NCBI RefSeq assembly: GCF_009296315.1
Contig: NZ_WHLY01000002.1
Span: 2,108,001 to 2,172,000, forward strand
Direction of reading: 5' to 3'
Source of the DNA: Salmonirosea aquatica
GTDB lineage: Bacteria > Bacteroidota > Bacteroidia > Cytophagales > Spirosomataceae
DNA length: 64,000 nt
Positions 18,901 to 27,800 of this stretch are shown here, piece by piece. The notes beneath the pieces are model-generated. The model did not search any database. It had not been told where the DNA came from and saw only the letters and a list, made by a program, of their open reading frames with translations. Position numbers and translations under genes: made by a program. The number at the start of each line of letters is the position of its first letter. Within the stretch, counting starts at the first letter, position 1.

Positions 18901-19084
18901 TCGTGGTGTCGGCATCCATGCCGTTCTGCCCGACAAGGCTCAGAAGTTGGCTGGCGGCGAGCGAGGCGGCAGGCTGATCGGTGGTATTTTTGAAAAAAAT
19001 CAATACCCCGGCGTTCTCGCGGGGATGCCATCCCGTGAGGAACAAGACGATCAGCAAGCTACCGAGTGAAGTAAGGAAACGCAT
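15902..19084 (-). CDS. ThuA-like / PQQ-dependent sugar dehydrogenase / PKD / cytochrome c / CBM multidomain protein
   Basis: Large exported protein of 1060 residues from the ATG at 19084 (the 19141 start would translate a repeat-like spacer). A signal peptide (FLTSLGSLLIVLFLTGW) is followed by a ThuA-like domain (about 25-160). Then comes a glucose/sorbosone-dehydrogenase-type six-bladed propeller (about 190-600) with GLLGMELDP, DLRGKILR and MGARNPYRI. Next are a PKD domain (about 630-710, AGESFDYDRGD), a c-type cytochrome domain with heme motif CGSCH and a later methionine, and a C-terminal carbohydrate-binding-like domain (about 920-1060). It probably oxidises a sugar and passes electrons to its own heme. 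It lies at the far end of the mannan block, 61 bases after the TolB-like gene. Substrate is unknown. Confidence 0.87.
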   Translation of the reverse strand: MRFLTSLGSLLIVLFLTGWHPRENAGVLIFFKNTTDQPAASLAASQLLSLVGQNGMDADTTSNSAYITEDSLKKYSALIFLQTSSDVLETAQQNDVERFVQAGGTLGVVNAAGFTTYQWPWYNDLLAGGDKPANPNKSVYWTKTYDGGRAFYAATGNLADQTLAKQIMDGIKTNLGNPALNYREAHTARAPQENRFTTTVLDSYMEEPIEMEIMADNRVIFIERRGNVKLYDPATKSTKVINKLPVHLTGNYEDGLLGMELDPKFETNHYVYLYYSPVGDKAVQNLSRFVFTGDSLQMSSEKIVMQVPVQRETCCHSAGNVYFGPDGLLYLSTGDNTSSKESDGFSPLDERPGRSPFDSQKSSGNTHDLRGKILRVALQDDGTYTIPDGNLFPKDGSAGRPEIYVMGARNPYRITVDKRGYLYWGDVGPDGGVANERGPKSQDEWNQARKAGNYGWPYFVGDNKAYADFDFETNKVGTRFDPERPVNESPNNYGSKVLPPAQKAMIWYDYGQSAEFPMLGVGSRSAMGGPFYYRDDYKKSDVRFPAYYDKKMFIYEWARSWIKVLTFNEAGDLQKIEPFLPTTFFSKPIDMKFGPDGAMYVLAYGANYFARNPDSQLVRIEFSEGNRRPVAKITASKTVGAAPLITQLSAGESFDYDRGDKISYAWESGNGKKSNDVTPTFTYNKAGTYRPKLTVTDAEGQTATTELEIKVGNETPQVDIALRGNKTFYFDKVPLNYAVSVRDKEDGTLNKGIAPKQVKFAIDYLAEGKDLALLTNPESMGDVGARYMQGKTLVTKSDCGSCHAMNTKSIGPSLTEVAKRYAPAGEAAVPMLAKKIIAGGNGNWGKNVMSAHPQHSEAEAGEMVRYILSLEGESNVLPLQGSYTFNPSAGSNEMGNYVLSASYTDKGSPVTGPLTGRKLIILRNPRVEAETFAMSANVDRKHQDGSNQTWVGDIKDGSYIGFRDIDLTGVNRLNFNAAAMPDRGGRIDILSGSPSGELLGTVTVPRPAATHSGEQKGPKWQTVSAPLTNANGPTDLYFVFRNDEVKDKNLMILDWIQFSK

Positions 19085-19097
19085 TAAGATATGAGTT

Positions 19098-19116
19098 ATG
19101 AGATATGAATTATGAG
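19098..19116. repeat. 19-base intergenic repeat, copy 1
   Basis: ATGAGATATGAATTATGAG. The exact reverse complement occurs at 39379-39397, also between genes. Partial copies (ATATGAGTTATGAG, GATATGAGATATTAG) flank both. Function unknown. Confidence 0.6.
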
Positions 19117-19144
19117 AAGATGCAGCGTGGATTGTTTTCAATCG

Positions 19145-20686
19145 CTACTTCTCCACCGGGCTCAGGCTTTCCTCCATCGTGTTACTGACAAAAGCTACCT
19201 TCTTGCTATCCGGCGACCAGGAGGGCGTGTTGATGGTACCCTGCCCGCCATAAATGTAGGCAATTACCTTGGGTTCGCCTTCGCCCGAAATGGGCAACAG
19301 CCGCAGGTACACATGCTTGTAGAAAGGATGGTCGTCAGCTTTCACTTCCTCTTTCAGGAACGAAATGAACACGATCCACTTGCCATCGGGGGAGATGTGC
19401 GGAAACCAGTCGTAAAATTTATCATCCGTCAGAGGTACCTGCTCGCTACCGTCGGGCTTCATGCGGTAGAGGCGCATATTTCCGTCGCGGGCGGAGTTGA
19501 AATAGATGTACTTTCCATCAGGCGTGTACTCGGGGCCGTCATCCAGCCCTTTGGCTTCGGTTAGCCGCACTTCGGGACCACCGGCCGAGGGTACCCCATA
19601 GATATCAAAATCGCCATCGCGCTGTCCCGTAAACACCAGCGTCTTCTTGTCCGGCGACCAGCCGTGCAGGTACGACGGCCCCCGGGGCGTAATCTGTTTG
19701 GGGGTACCTCCTTTGGCTGGTACGGTGTAAATAATGGAGCCGCCCAGTTCTTTCACGCCGCTGCTCAGGCCCAGCATTTTTCCGTCAAAAGAAAGTACGT
19801 GGTCATTATTGTTGTTTTTTATCTCGCCCGTATTCAGCACCGAAGTCTGACCTTTGGCCAGGTCGAAGGTGTACATCAGTCCGTCGCTGTTGTACAATAA
19901 AGTTTTGCCATCGGGCGTCCAGTTAGGGGCCTGAATGGATTTGGGATGCGTAAAAACGACCTTGCGGTCGCCCGTCGTTACGTCCAGAATTTCCAGGTTA
20001 CTGGCCAGGTACTGGCGGTAGGGTACCAGGCTTTCGGGCGCGGGCACGCTGATGCGGACATCGCGGAAGGTACCCCGCTCCAGTACGTCCTTGTTATGCG
20101 AGCCAATGAACAGGCCCACATATACCTCTTCGCCCAAATCCAGATCAGCCACCTGCTCGGTCACGAAAGGTTCGCCGAATTTGGCGACCCGCATGGTGTA
20201 GGTGTTGCCTTTACGTTCGAGCTGGATCACGTCGGCGTGGGTCATTTTAGCCTTGATCTCTTCGGTATTCGCACCAGTAGTGCGCCGGAATTGCAGCGAG
20301 GTGAGGCCGTCGCCGTGCACCACGGCATTGATATGGGCCGATTTGCCATCCAGGCTACTCCGAACCATCCAACCTACCTTGCGGTGCGGATCGACGCCTT
20401 CGCCCACCAGTGCCGCGCGGGTGTAGAGGATGAAATCGCCCTTCATCTGCTTCCACAAATAATGGAACTCGTCGTGGTCGAACCACACGTTGTAGCCTGA
20501 CCCGGCCATTTCGTACTGCCGTTTCTGGGAATTGTAGGTTGCCGAACCGGGTTTCAGAACGTCCCCGATATCGCCGTGTCCGGTAAAAATACCCAGATCC
20601 GTTTTTTGTGCCAGCGCCGTGAAAGGAATAGCAAAAGCTAAACTAGCTACCCAGGCTAACCGCTTTATTTTCAGAAATTTCATCAT
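19145..20686 (-). CDS. exported TolB-like (PD40 propeller) protein with N-terminal concanavalin-like domain
   Basis: Periplasmic or secreted protein of 514 residues, using the ATG at 20686; an upstream in-frame start at 20737 lacks support. A signal peptide (LAWVASLAFAIPFTALAQ) is followed by a DUF1349-like beta-sandwich (about 30-215; DHDEFHYLWKQMKGDF, GWMVRSSLDG). The rest is a TolB-type propeller with repeated PD40 units (APNWTPDGKTLLY, HGWSPDKKTLVFTG, DGPEYTPDGKYIYF, HISPDGKWIVF, PSWSPDSKKVAFVS). Such proteins bind ligands or partners, and no catalytic residues are evident. The gene lies between the GH26 mannanase and the PQQ dehydrogenase on the same strand, so a role in sugar handling is plausible but unproven. 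Confidence 0.82.
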   Translation of the reverse strand: MMKFLKIKRLAWVASLAFAIPFTALAQKTDLGIFTGHGDIGDVLKPGSATYNSQKRQYEMAGSGYNVWFDHDEFHYLWKQMKGDFILYTRAALVGEGVDPHRKVGWMVRSSLDGKSAHINAVVHGDGLTSLQFRRTTGANTEEIKAKMTHADVIQLERKGNTYTMRVAKFGEPFVTEQVADLDLGEEVYVGLFIGSHNKDVLERGTFRDVRISVPAPESLVPYRQYLASNLEILDVTTGDRKVVFTHPKSIQAPNWTPDGKTLLYNSDGLMYTFDLAKGQTSVLNTGEIKNNNNDHVLSFDGKMLGLSSGVKELGGSIIYTVPAKGGTPKQITPRGPSYLHGWSPDKKTLVFTGQRDGDFDIYGVPSAGGPEVRLTEAKGLDDGPEYTPDGKYIYFNSARDGNMRLYRMKPDGSEQVPLTDDKFYDWFPHISPDGKWIVFISFLKEEVKADDHPFYKHVYLRLLPISGEGEPKVIAYIYGGQGTINTPSWSPDSKKVAFVSNTMEESLSPVEK

Positions 20687-20807
20687 AAGTAATAATTGAA
20701 TAAACCGAGTTATTTTGATTGATAGACCAGGCAACAAGTCCTGGTATCAGATAAGCAAATTTCTCAGGGTTGCTACTGTATGAATCAAGTATCGACCGGG
20801 TGAAGTT

Positions 20808-21968
20808 TCAAAAAAACAGGAATTTCCGGCGCTGGTACAGGCGGGGCAGATCGGCTTCAAAAACCGTATAAGGATCTTTGTAAAAATCCAAAAAGTCGGG
20901 AACACTGGTATGTCCCGGGTAGGGGGCGTAGAAGTGCGTGGCGCTGCGCGCATCGTTGCGCCATACCAGCACGTAGGCGAGTTTCATTTTCTCCGCTTTC
21001 AGGGCTTTGAGCAAGGAGCCCGTCCACCAAGTTGTATCGGGGATCGATTCCAGGCCCGTTTCGGTAAATGCCGCCAGTTTTCCGGCCTTGCGGGCGTAGT
21101 CCGAAACGATTTTCAACTTGGCAATTCCAGCTGGCAGATTGTAGCGGCCATTGCGGCCAAAGTCAGCGTAGTCGTCCATCCCTACCATATCCACCCAGGC
21201 ATCACCGGGGTACCTTTCCAGGTACTCGGCTTCGGTTTTGAAAAGCGCATCCGGTGAAAATACATAAATGAAATTATGCACGTCCAGGCTATCCCGCAAA
21301 TAGGAGACGGTGAACCGCCAAAGTGACGTAAATTCCTCGGCGGTACAGTGCGGCTTTCCCCACCAGAACCAGCCGCCGTCCAGTTCGTGGTAGGGACGGA
21401 AGAGCAGGGGTACCTGCTTGCCATCGTTGCCCCGAATTGAATTAGCCAGACTGCCAATCGTTTGTAAAATGTTTTTGTATTCCTCATGGTGCGAGCCGCC
21501 CGGAATGAGATTGGCCACCGCCGGAGCCGAAAGGGAATCTTTCCAGTAAAAGCCCGTTTGGGGCGTCACCGGATTGGAAAAATGCCAGGCTACGGTCGTT
21601 ACCCCACCCCGATCATAGGTATCGGCAATCTGTCGGCGCAGCGACTCTTTGGCGCGCTCAATCGCTTCGGGCGGGCGGCCCGACAAGCCACTGAAATCGA
21701 CCCCAACCACCGCCGGATGCGAGCCCGTCACGGACTTGACATCGGAGCGGGCAGCTTCTCCGTACCAACCGTGGCCGTACTCGGTGGCGTGCTGGTGTCC
21801 GAAAAGAATATGCTTGCGGGCAAGCTTGCCAAGATTATGGTACAGGGCTTTGGTTTCGGGGGTAGCTTTGGAATCAATCAATCGGGAGCGCGTCGTTGCT
21901 ATTGCTGGAACGGATAGTAAATTGAATGCCAGACTCAGCGAGGTGATGAATAAAGAAAGCCTGTTCAT
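20808..21968 (-). CDS. glycoside hydrolase family 26, probable endo-beta-1,4-mannanase
   Basis: Exported retaining glycosidase of 386 residues with an N-terminal signal peptide (SLFITSLSLAFNLLSVPAIA). The (beta/alpha)8 fold carries the GH26 signatures: GHQHATEYGHGW near residue 57, VGVDFSG, and WHFSNP. The acid/base glutamate is E195 in RPYHELDG and the nucleophile is E303 in FTETGLE. GH26 enzymes mostly cut beta-mannans; a few act on other beta-glucans, so mannanase is likely, not certain. It lies just past the terminator of the SusC-SusD-lipoprotein unit, on the same strand, so it may have its own promoter or receive read-through. It is the only clear polysaccharide-cutting enzyme in this locus. 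Confidence 0.9.
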   Translation of the reverse strand: MNRLSLFITSLSLAFNLLSVPAIATTRSRLIDSKATPETKALYHNLGKLARKHILFGHQHATEYGHGWYGEAARSDVKSVTGSHPAVVGVDFSGLSGRPPEAIERAKESLRRQIADTYDRGGVTTVAWHFSNPVTPQTGFYWKDSLSAPAVANLIPGGSHHEEYKNILQTIGSLANSIRGNDGKQVPLLFRPYHELDGGWFWWGKPHCTAEEFTSLWRFTVSYLRDSLDVHNFIYVFSPDALFKTEAEYLERYPGDAWVDMVGMDDYADFGRNGRYNLPAGIAKLKIVSDYARKAGKLAAFTETGLESIPDTTWWTGSLLKALKAEKMKLAYVLVWRNDARSATHFYAPYPGHTSVPDFLDFYKDPYTVFEADLPRLYQRRKFLFF

Positions 21969-22020
21969 GCAAAAGGATGGACCGTAATCCGGTAAAACTA
22001 AGATTGCTCTTTAGAAAAAA

Positions 22021-22054
22021 TCCCCACAGCCTTCCCGTTGGACGACTGTGGGGA
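22021..22054 (-). terminator. terminator after the SusCD-SGBP unit
   Basis: TCCCCACAG pairs with CTGTGGGGA; on the minus strand the hairpin is followed by six T. It lies 14 bases past the stop of the IPT/TIG lipoprotein gene. Confidence 0.8.
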
Positions 22055-22067
22055 TAAATAGGTACCT

Positions 22068-23159
22068 TTATTTGACTAAGAGAATATCATCGAAATAAAA
22101 CGTTTCATCCTGCTTGTCGGGTCCCTGAATTCGGAAACCAACTTGCGTCAGCTTCTTGCCGGGCAGCCAGAAATCCATATCGGAAAGCTTGATTTTGAAG
22201 TAGTTCCATACCCCGGCCTTCACATTGATCCGGTTGGCATCCACGAAGTCGCCGAACCCGGCCTTGCCGGCATCAGTGGTCACGTACAGCGTGTAATCCG
22301 CCGAGGCACCTTTGATCCAGCCGGTGATGTAGGTGTAGTCGGGCGAGTAGGCAATGGCCTGCGACCAGTTGGACAGTCCGGCCAAGTGCCAGTTGCCTTT
22401 CTGGTAGGTTTTGGCCAGCGAAGCACTACCATCCTTGCTCTCTTTGGTGGATACCGTGGCCGCATCGCCCCAGGAGGCATTTTCGAAACCCGTACCGAAA
22501 CTATCGGTGAAGATTTTATAGGACAGGTCCATATTAATAAACTCCTGCTGGGTGCGAACGCGTCCCGTGCCATTGGTAATGCTCAGGGTACCCCGGCTCA
22601 GCGTGGTGGCGGGCATCTGCACAACCAGTTCTTTTTTATCTTTGGAAATGATCGTGGCCTCGTCCGAAATGCCCTTTACGGAATCGGCTACGGCTACGGA
22701 GGTCACATCATCCAGGTTGTTGCCCGTCAGGGTAATGACCGTGCCTTTGGTGAAATTATAGTTCGACACATCGCTCACCGAAGGATACGCCAGTACCTTG
22801 AAGGCAATGGTGGTCGACTTGCCGGCGCTGTTGGTAAAGGTGATATTCTGTACCCCGCCCGATGCCTCGGTAGGTACCCGGAAAATCAGGGCCTGATCGG
22901 TATTGAGCGTAGGCTGGAAACCCGCCGGTACCTCCTGCTTTTCGAACGTGATGGTACGCATGTCGCCCAGCCCCGTTCCCATGAGGGTCACGATGCCACC
23001 GCTGGCGGCGGAGTCGGGCATGATTTGGGTGGCTACGGGGGTACCTGCCTCAAAGCGTGGTGTTCCGTCGGTATCTTCCTCGCAGGCAGTGAGCGCCAAA
23101 CCGGCCACCAGCATCACCATGCCCAGCCCCGCAGCTCGATTGAAAATATGTAATTTCAT
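22068..23159 (-). CDS. surface glycan-binding lipoprotein with IPT/TIG domains
   Basis: 363 residues from the ATG at 23159 (the in-frame 23204 start is spacer). The lipobox is LALTACEED, so the mature protein starts at that cysteine and is probably carried to the outer-membrane surface. Two IPT/TIG Ig-like domains follow: one with GGIVTLMGTGLGDMRTITF, another with KGTVITLTGNNLDDVTSV. The C-terminal half (after about residue 215) resembles the carbohydrate-binding domain of SGBP-B-type proteins (KLSDMDFWLPGKKL, ETFYFDDILLVK). Downstream of SusD by 78 bases. This is the usual place and architecture of the second surface glycan-binding protein of polysaccharide utilisation loci. Its ligand is probably the same glycan cut by the GH26 enzyme. 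Confidence 0.86.
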   Translation of the reverse strand: MKLHIFNRAAGLGMVMLVAGLALTACEEDTDGTPRFEAGTPVATQIMPDSAASGGIVTLMGTGLGDMRTITFEKQEVPAGFQPTLNTDQALIFRVPTEASGGVQNITFTNSAGKSTTIAFKVLAYPSVSDVSNYNFTKGTVITLTGNNLDDVTSVAVADSVKGISDEATIISKDKKELVVQMPATTLSRGTLSITNGTGRVRTQQEFINMDLSYKIFTDSFGTGFENASWGDAATVSTKESKDGSASLAKTYQKGNWHLAGLSNWSQAIAYSPDYTYITGWIKGASADYTLYVTTDAGKAGFGDFVDANRINVKAGVWNYFKIKLSDMDFWLPGKKLTQVGFRIQGPDKQDETFYFDDILLVK

Positions 23160-23237
23160 GGAATTGAGAATTTGAATGTTGAAGGTACCTTCCGACCCGA
23201 ACACTTTGGTAGGCCGGGCCGGAAAGCAACCTGTTAA

Positions 23238-24806
23238 TTAATTATAGTACGGAACCGGCTCTTTACCCAACTCGGGATCCTGGACGATTTCTCCGGCGGG
23301 AATGGGCAGGTACATCTTGTCTTCGGTGAAGTTGGTGATGTAATTGGCTCCCGTGACGGTACCCCGGTTTTGCTTTTCGATGATGGCTTTGGCTTTGGCG
23401 TACCCCTGGCGCTGAATGTCGTACCAGTAGTCGCCTTCAAAAGCGAATTCTACCCGGCGTTCGTGCAGAATGTCATCGAGCGTGAACGAGGTCCGCGCGG
23501 GTAGTCCGGCCCGGCTCCGCACCAAATTGAGGGCTTCGAGGGCCTTGGCATCGGTGGTGGAAGCGGCGGTACCCAGGGTAGCTTCGGCGTAGATCAGCAG
23601 CACGTCGGCGTAGCGGAGCAGTACCACGTTATTACCCGAATTCTGGCCCAGTACGGGTTCGCCGCCGAAGCTCTTGCCGGGGCCGGCAAAGTACTTGGCA
23701 ATGTTGGAACGCGTGGCATTCAGACTACCTCCATCGGCCGTAGGCTGGATGGTGTCGTAGCGGAATCCGTTGGCCATGAATTCGTTGTACTTGGGCGCAT
23801 TGACACGCTGGGGTTTCCAGTTCAGGTTGGTCCAGCCGTGCTCCATCACCGACCACTTCCGGCGCAAATCACCAAACTCATACTCCTGTAGAATATCCAG
23901 CGTAGGGATATACATCTCCCAGGCATCAGCTTCCGCCGTACGCAGGGCACCCGCACCCCGGTCGGGGTTTTTGATATTGCCCGTACCCCAGGGATCCTGC
24001 GCAAACTGGTGCTGGATGGAAAACAGCGTCTCGGGATTATTGTCAAGGCTCATTTTGGTAAACATGCCGTTGTAATCGCTCACCAGACTGTATTTGCCCG
24101 AATTGATCACTTCTTCGGCTTTAGCCTTGGCATTGGCGTAGTCCTTATTATATAAGTACAGCTTCGCCATCATGCCCTTGGCTGAGTACTTCGTCACGCG
24201 ACCCGGCACGTCGGTTTCGGGCAGACCTTCCTCGGCCATTTTCAATTCTTCCAGCGCAAAGCGGAGTACATCTCTCTGCAAATAGCGCGGGATATTGAAA
24301 TTGCCCGACAGCGCCGTTTCGCCCGGATCGGTAATGATGGGCGCCGCACCCCACGTACGGGCAATGTAGAAGTACACCATCCCGCGAATGAAATGGCATT
24401 CAGCGATGGCCGGGTCGAGGTAGGCGGCACTGCCACCGGCGGCTTTCTTCTCCTCAAAGGTTTTAATCATCACATTGGCGTAGCCGATGATTTTGTAAAA
24501 GGCACCCCAGGCCGCACCAATGCGGTCAGAAGCCGACGAAACCGTGAAGTTGAGGTACTCCACATCGGTGTAGGTGAACATATTGCCGCCCATGACGTCG
24601 CCGATGGCGTCCTGCGCGCGGCTTTCGTAGTTTCGCCAGGGCAGGCCGCTGTACAGGGTACTGGTTGCGCCCCGTACTTCTTCGGCGTTGTTGTAGTAGT
24701 TGCCGGTGGTGGTACCCGACAGCGAGGGCCGGTCGATGAAGTCTTCCTTGCAGGAAGCCAGCACCAGCACGGGCAGTAGCAGGGCAATGAATGGTTTGAT
24801 TTTCAT
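23238..24806 (-). CDS. RagB/SusD family nutrient-binding outer-membrane lipoprotein
   Basis: 522-residue SusD homologue with lipobox VLASCKED. It forms the lid on the SusC transporter and captures oligosaccharides at the cell surface. Family features are the N-terminal FIDRPSLSGTTTGNYYNNAEEV segment, TPR-like helices (ECHFIRGMVYFYIARTWG, MAKLYLYNKDYANAKAKAEEVI), and the C-terminal block with LLIYAEA, LNLVRSRAGLP, ERRVEFAFEGDYWYDIQR and YLPIPAGEI, all typical of the SusD superfamily. It lies 84 bases downstream of susC and 78 upstream of the IPT/TIG lipoprotein, clearly one operon. Binding specificity cannot be read directly; context suggests mannan. Confidence 0.95.
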   Translation of the reverse strand: MKIKPFIALLLPVLVLASCKEDFIDRPSLSGTTTGNYYNNAEEVRGATSTLYSGLPWRNYESRAQDAIGDVMGGNMFTYTDVEYLNFTVSSASDRIGAAWGAFYKIIGYANVMIKTFEEKKAAGGSAAYLDPAIAECHFIRGMVYFYIARTWGAAPIITDPGETALSGNFNIPRYLQRDVLRFALEELKMAEEGLPETDVPGRVTKYSAKGMMAKLYLYNKDYANAKAKAEEVINSGKYSLVSDYNGMFTKMSLDNNPETLFSIQHQFAQDPWGTGNIKNPDRGAGALRTAEADAWEMYIPTLDILQEYEFGDLRRKWSVMEHGWTNLNWKPQRVNAPKYNEFMANGFRYDTIQPTADGGSLNATRSNIAKYFAGPGKSFGGEPVLGQNSGNNVVLLRYADVLLIYAEATLGTAASTTDAKALEALNLVRSRAGLPARTSFTLDDILHERRVEFAFEGDYWYDIQRQGYAKAKAIIEKQNRGTVTGANYITNFTEDKMYLPIPAGEIVQDPELGKEPVPYYN

Positions 24807-24890
24807 TGGTATCTTGTTTATATTCAGTTTTTTATTCTTTCTTTTTTCAAAATCTCACGAGAAAGCCAGGACTATCGGCGAGGTACTCTA

Positions 24891-27800
24891 CTAGAACTGC
24901 AAATTAGCCCCAACGGTGAAGGTACGCGGGTTGGGATAGTGACCCGTATCCACGTTCATCAGTTTGATGCTGTTGTTGAAAGCGCCAATCTCGGGATCAT
25001 AGCCTGAGTACTTGGTGAATGTCTTCAAATTCTGGATGGACGCATAAATACGCACATTCGAAATTTTAGCTTTGCTCAACAACGTGGCGGGCAAGCGGTA
25101 CCCCAGCGTGATGTTCTGAATCCGGGCGTAGGAGGCATCCTCCACGTAGCGGTCCGACATAGCGGTGTTGTTCTTGTTGGTGTTCGTAAACCGGGGCAGG
25201 GTACCGTCTGTGTTTTCTTCGGTGTAGCGGTCCGTCACGGTGGTCATCTGGTTGGTGTAGGCGTTGTTCAGCCCTTCCAACTGCCAGCGCAGGAAGTTGA
25301 ACGCTTTGGCTCCCTGGCTTCCCTGCAAAAACAGTGAGAAGTCGAATCCGCCGTAGTTGAACGAATTGGTAAGCCCCCAGCTGAACTTGGGCAGCGGGCT
25401 ACCGATGAAGGTATAATCCTGGGCGTCGATTTTACCGTCGCCGTTGATATCCTTGAAGCGGACATCGCCCAACCAGGTTTCTGATTGATTTACATTATAA
25501 CCGAACTGGGGCAGGCTATTGTCCAAATCTTCCTGCGTACGGAACAGACCGTCGGTCACCAATCCCCAGAATGAGCCCACGGGCCGGCCGGGTGTGGTGT
25601 GCGTGATGAGGTAGTTGTTGTAGTATACCTTGCCGTCAAGCGCCGAGGCCGCACTGGCCGCCTGGTCGTAGTTGTTGGTGAATTGCGTAAATACCAGGTT
25701 GGTTTTCCAGGTAAAGTCACCTTTCTTGATATTGGTCGTCGTGATGCCGATGTCCACGCCCGTATTGGTCATTTGGCCGGCGTTGCCCAGGGGTGCTTTC
25801 AGGTCGTCCCACTGGTCGCCTACCCCGATGAGATTGGGGCCGGTGAGGAAAATGATCATGTCGGAGGTCACTTTCTTATACACGTCGATGGTCGCATCGA
25901 TGCGCCCGCCCAGGAAGCCCAGGTCGAGTCCTACGTTGGAAGTCTTCACCGATTCCCATTTCAGGTTCGGGTTGGGAATACCGTTGATCATGTTCGACGA
26001 GCCGAAGCCCACGGGGCCGGAAAAAAACTGTACAGCCCCCACGTAGGCCGGGTTGGGCGCTCCGTTGGGGAAGTTCTGGTTACCCACCACGCCGTACCCT
26101 ACGCGCAACTTGGTGAAATTGAGCACATTGCCGACGGCGCCTTTCATGAACTTCTCATTCGAGATGGTCCAGCCTGCCGACACGCCAGGAAAGTACCCCC
26201 AACGGTTGTTGGGGCCGAAGTTGGACGAGCCATCCGCCCGGAAGCTGGCCGAAAGCGAGAAACGCTCGTCATAGGTATAGTTGGCACGGGCAAAGTACGA
26301 TTCCATCGCCCACTGCCCCTTGCCACCGCTCAATCCCCAGGTGGTCTGGTCGGCACTACCCGTGTTGAGGTCGAAAATATTGGCCTGCAAATCGACCTTG
26401 GTTCCCGAAATGCTCTGATAGTAGGAGTTCTGCACCTGGTGGCCCAGGGTACCCTGAATGCCGTGTTTCTTAAAGTACTTATTGTAGCTCAGGTAGTTGG
26501 TCAGCGACCAGTAGTAGCTGTCCGAGCGCGAGTCGATCAGCTTACTACGGAATGAGGTACCCCCTACGTTACCAGCCTTCTGGAACGCCTCGTTGTTGTT
26601 TTGTCCCAACGAATACGATAGTTCGTTGCGCAGCGACAAATCTTTTAGCAGTTGGAATTCGGCGTAGAGGCTACCAAAAACATTATTGGTGGTTTTGGTA
26701 TTGCCCCGGAACTGGCTGTTACCTACCAGGTTGGCGTTGTTGTACTCCACGCCGCCCACGGTCTGACCACCGCCCCAGGTACCGTCCAGATTTTTTACGG
26801 GCGTAAGCGGACTGGTAGAGGCGCCCCACCAGATGGTACCCTCGGCCGCGTCGGCCAGCGAGATGTTCTGGATACTGCGCGACACGTTGGCGCTCAGGCC
26901 TACCTTGGCCCAGCTTTTCAACTGCGTGTCCAGGCTGAACCGCGACGAGTACCGTTTGAAATCGGAACCGAGCAGAATTCCTTTGTTATCAAAATAGTTG
27001 AGCGACAGGTAGTAGGTGGTTTTGTCGCGTCCACCCGAAAAGCTCAGTTGCTGGTTGTTGATGGTACCCCGCTGGAACATGGCATCCTGCCAATCGGTAC
27101 CGGGTCCGAGCAGTTCGGGATTCTTGAATTCATCGGCTACGGGATTACCAATGATGGGCAGTACCTCGTTCTGATAGCGGGCGAAGTCGGGCAGTTTCAT
27201 CAAATCCAGCCGCCGGGCCACTTCCGAAACCCCGGTGTACATCTCGTAGTTGATTTTGCCTTCGCCCTGCTTGCCTTTCTTGGTGGTGATCAGAATCACC
27301 CCGTTGGCCGCCTGCGAACCATAAATAGCTTGCGCCGAAGCATCTTTCAATACATCAATGCTTTCGATATCATTAGGATTCAGCATGGCCATCACACTGT
27401 TGCCGGTTTGGCCATCGCCACCACCTAAGCCCGCGTAACCTGTACTCGACGACGTATTGCCGCCCACAAAAGGTACCCCGTCGATCACAAACAGGGGGTC
27501 GTTGTTGTTGATGGAAGTCACGCCCCGTACCTTGACCGACACGCCGCCGCCGGGTTGTCCGCCATTGCTGGTCACGGTGACCCCGGCGGCTTTACCCTGC
27601 AAAAGCTGATCGATGCCAGCCGCCGGAATGTCCTTGATGTCGGTGGCTTTCACCGTGGTGATCGAAGACGTTACGTCGGCCCGCTTGGAGGTACCATAGC
27701 CGATCACGACCACCTCGTCGAGGGTACGGTCGGCGGGAGCCAGCGTCACGTTGATGGTGGTGCGGCTGCCTACTTCCACCTCCTGGGTGGTCATTCCGAT

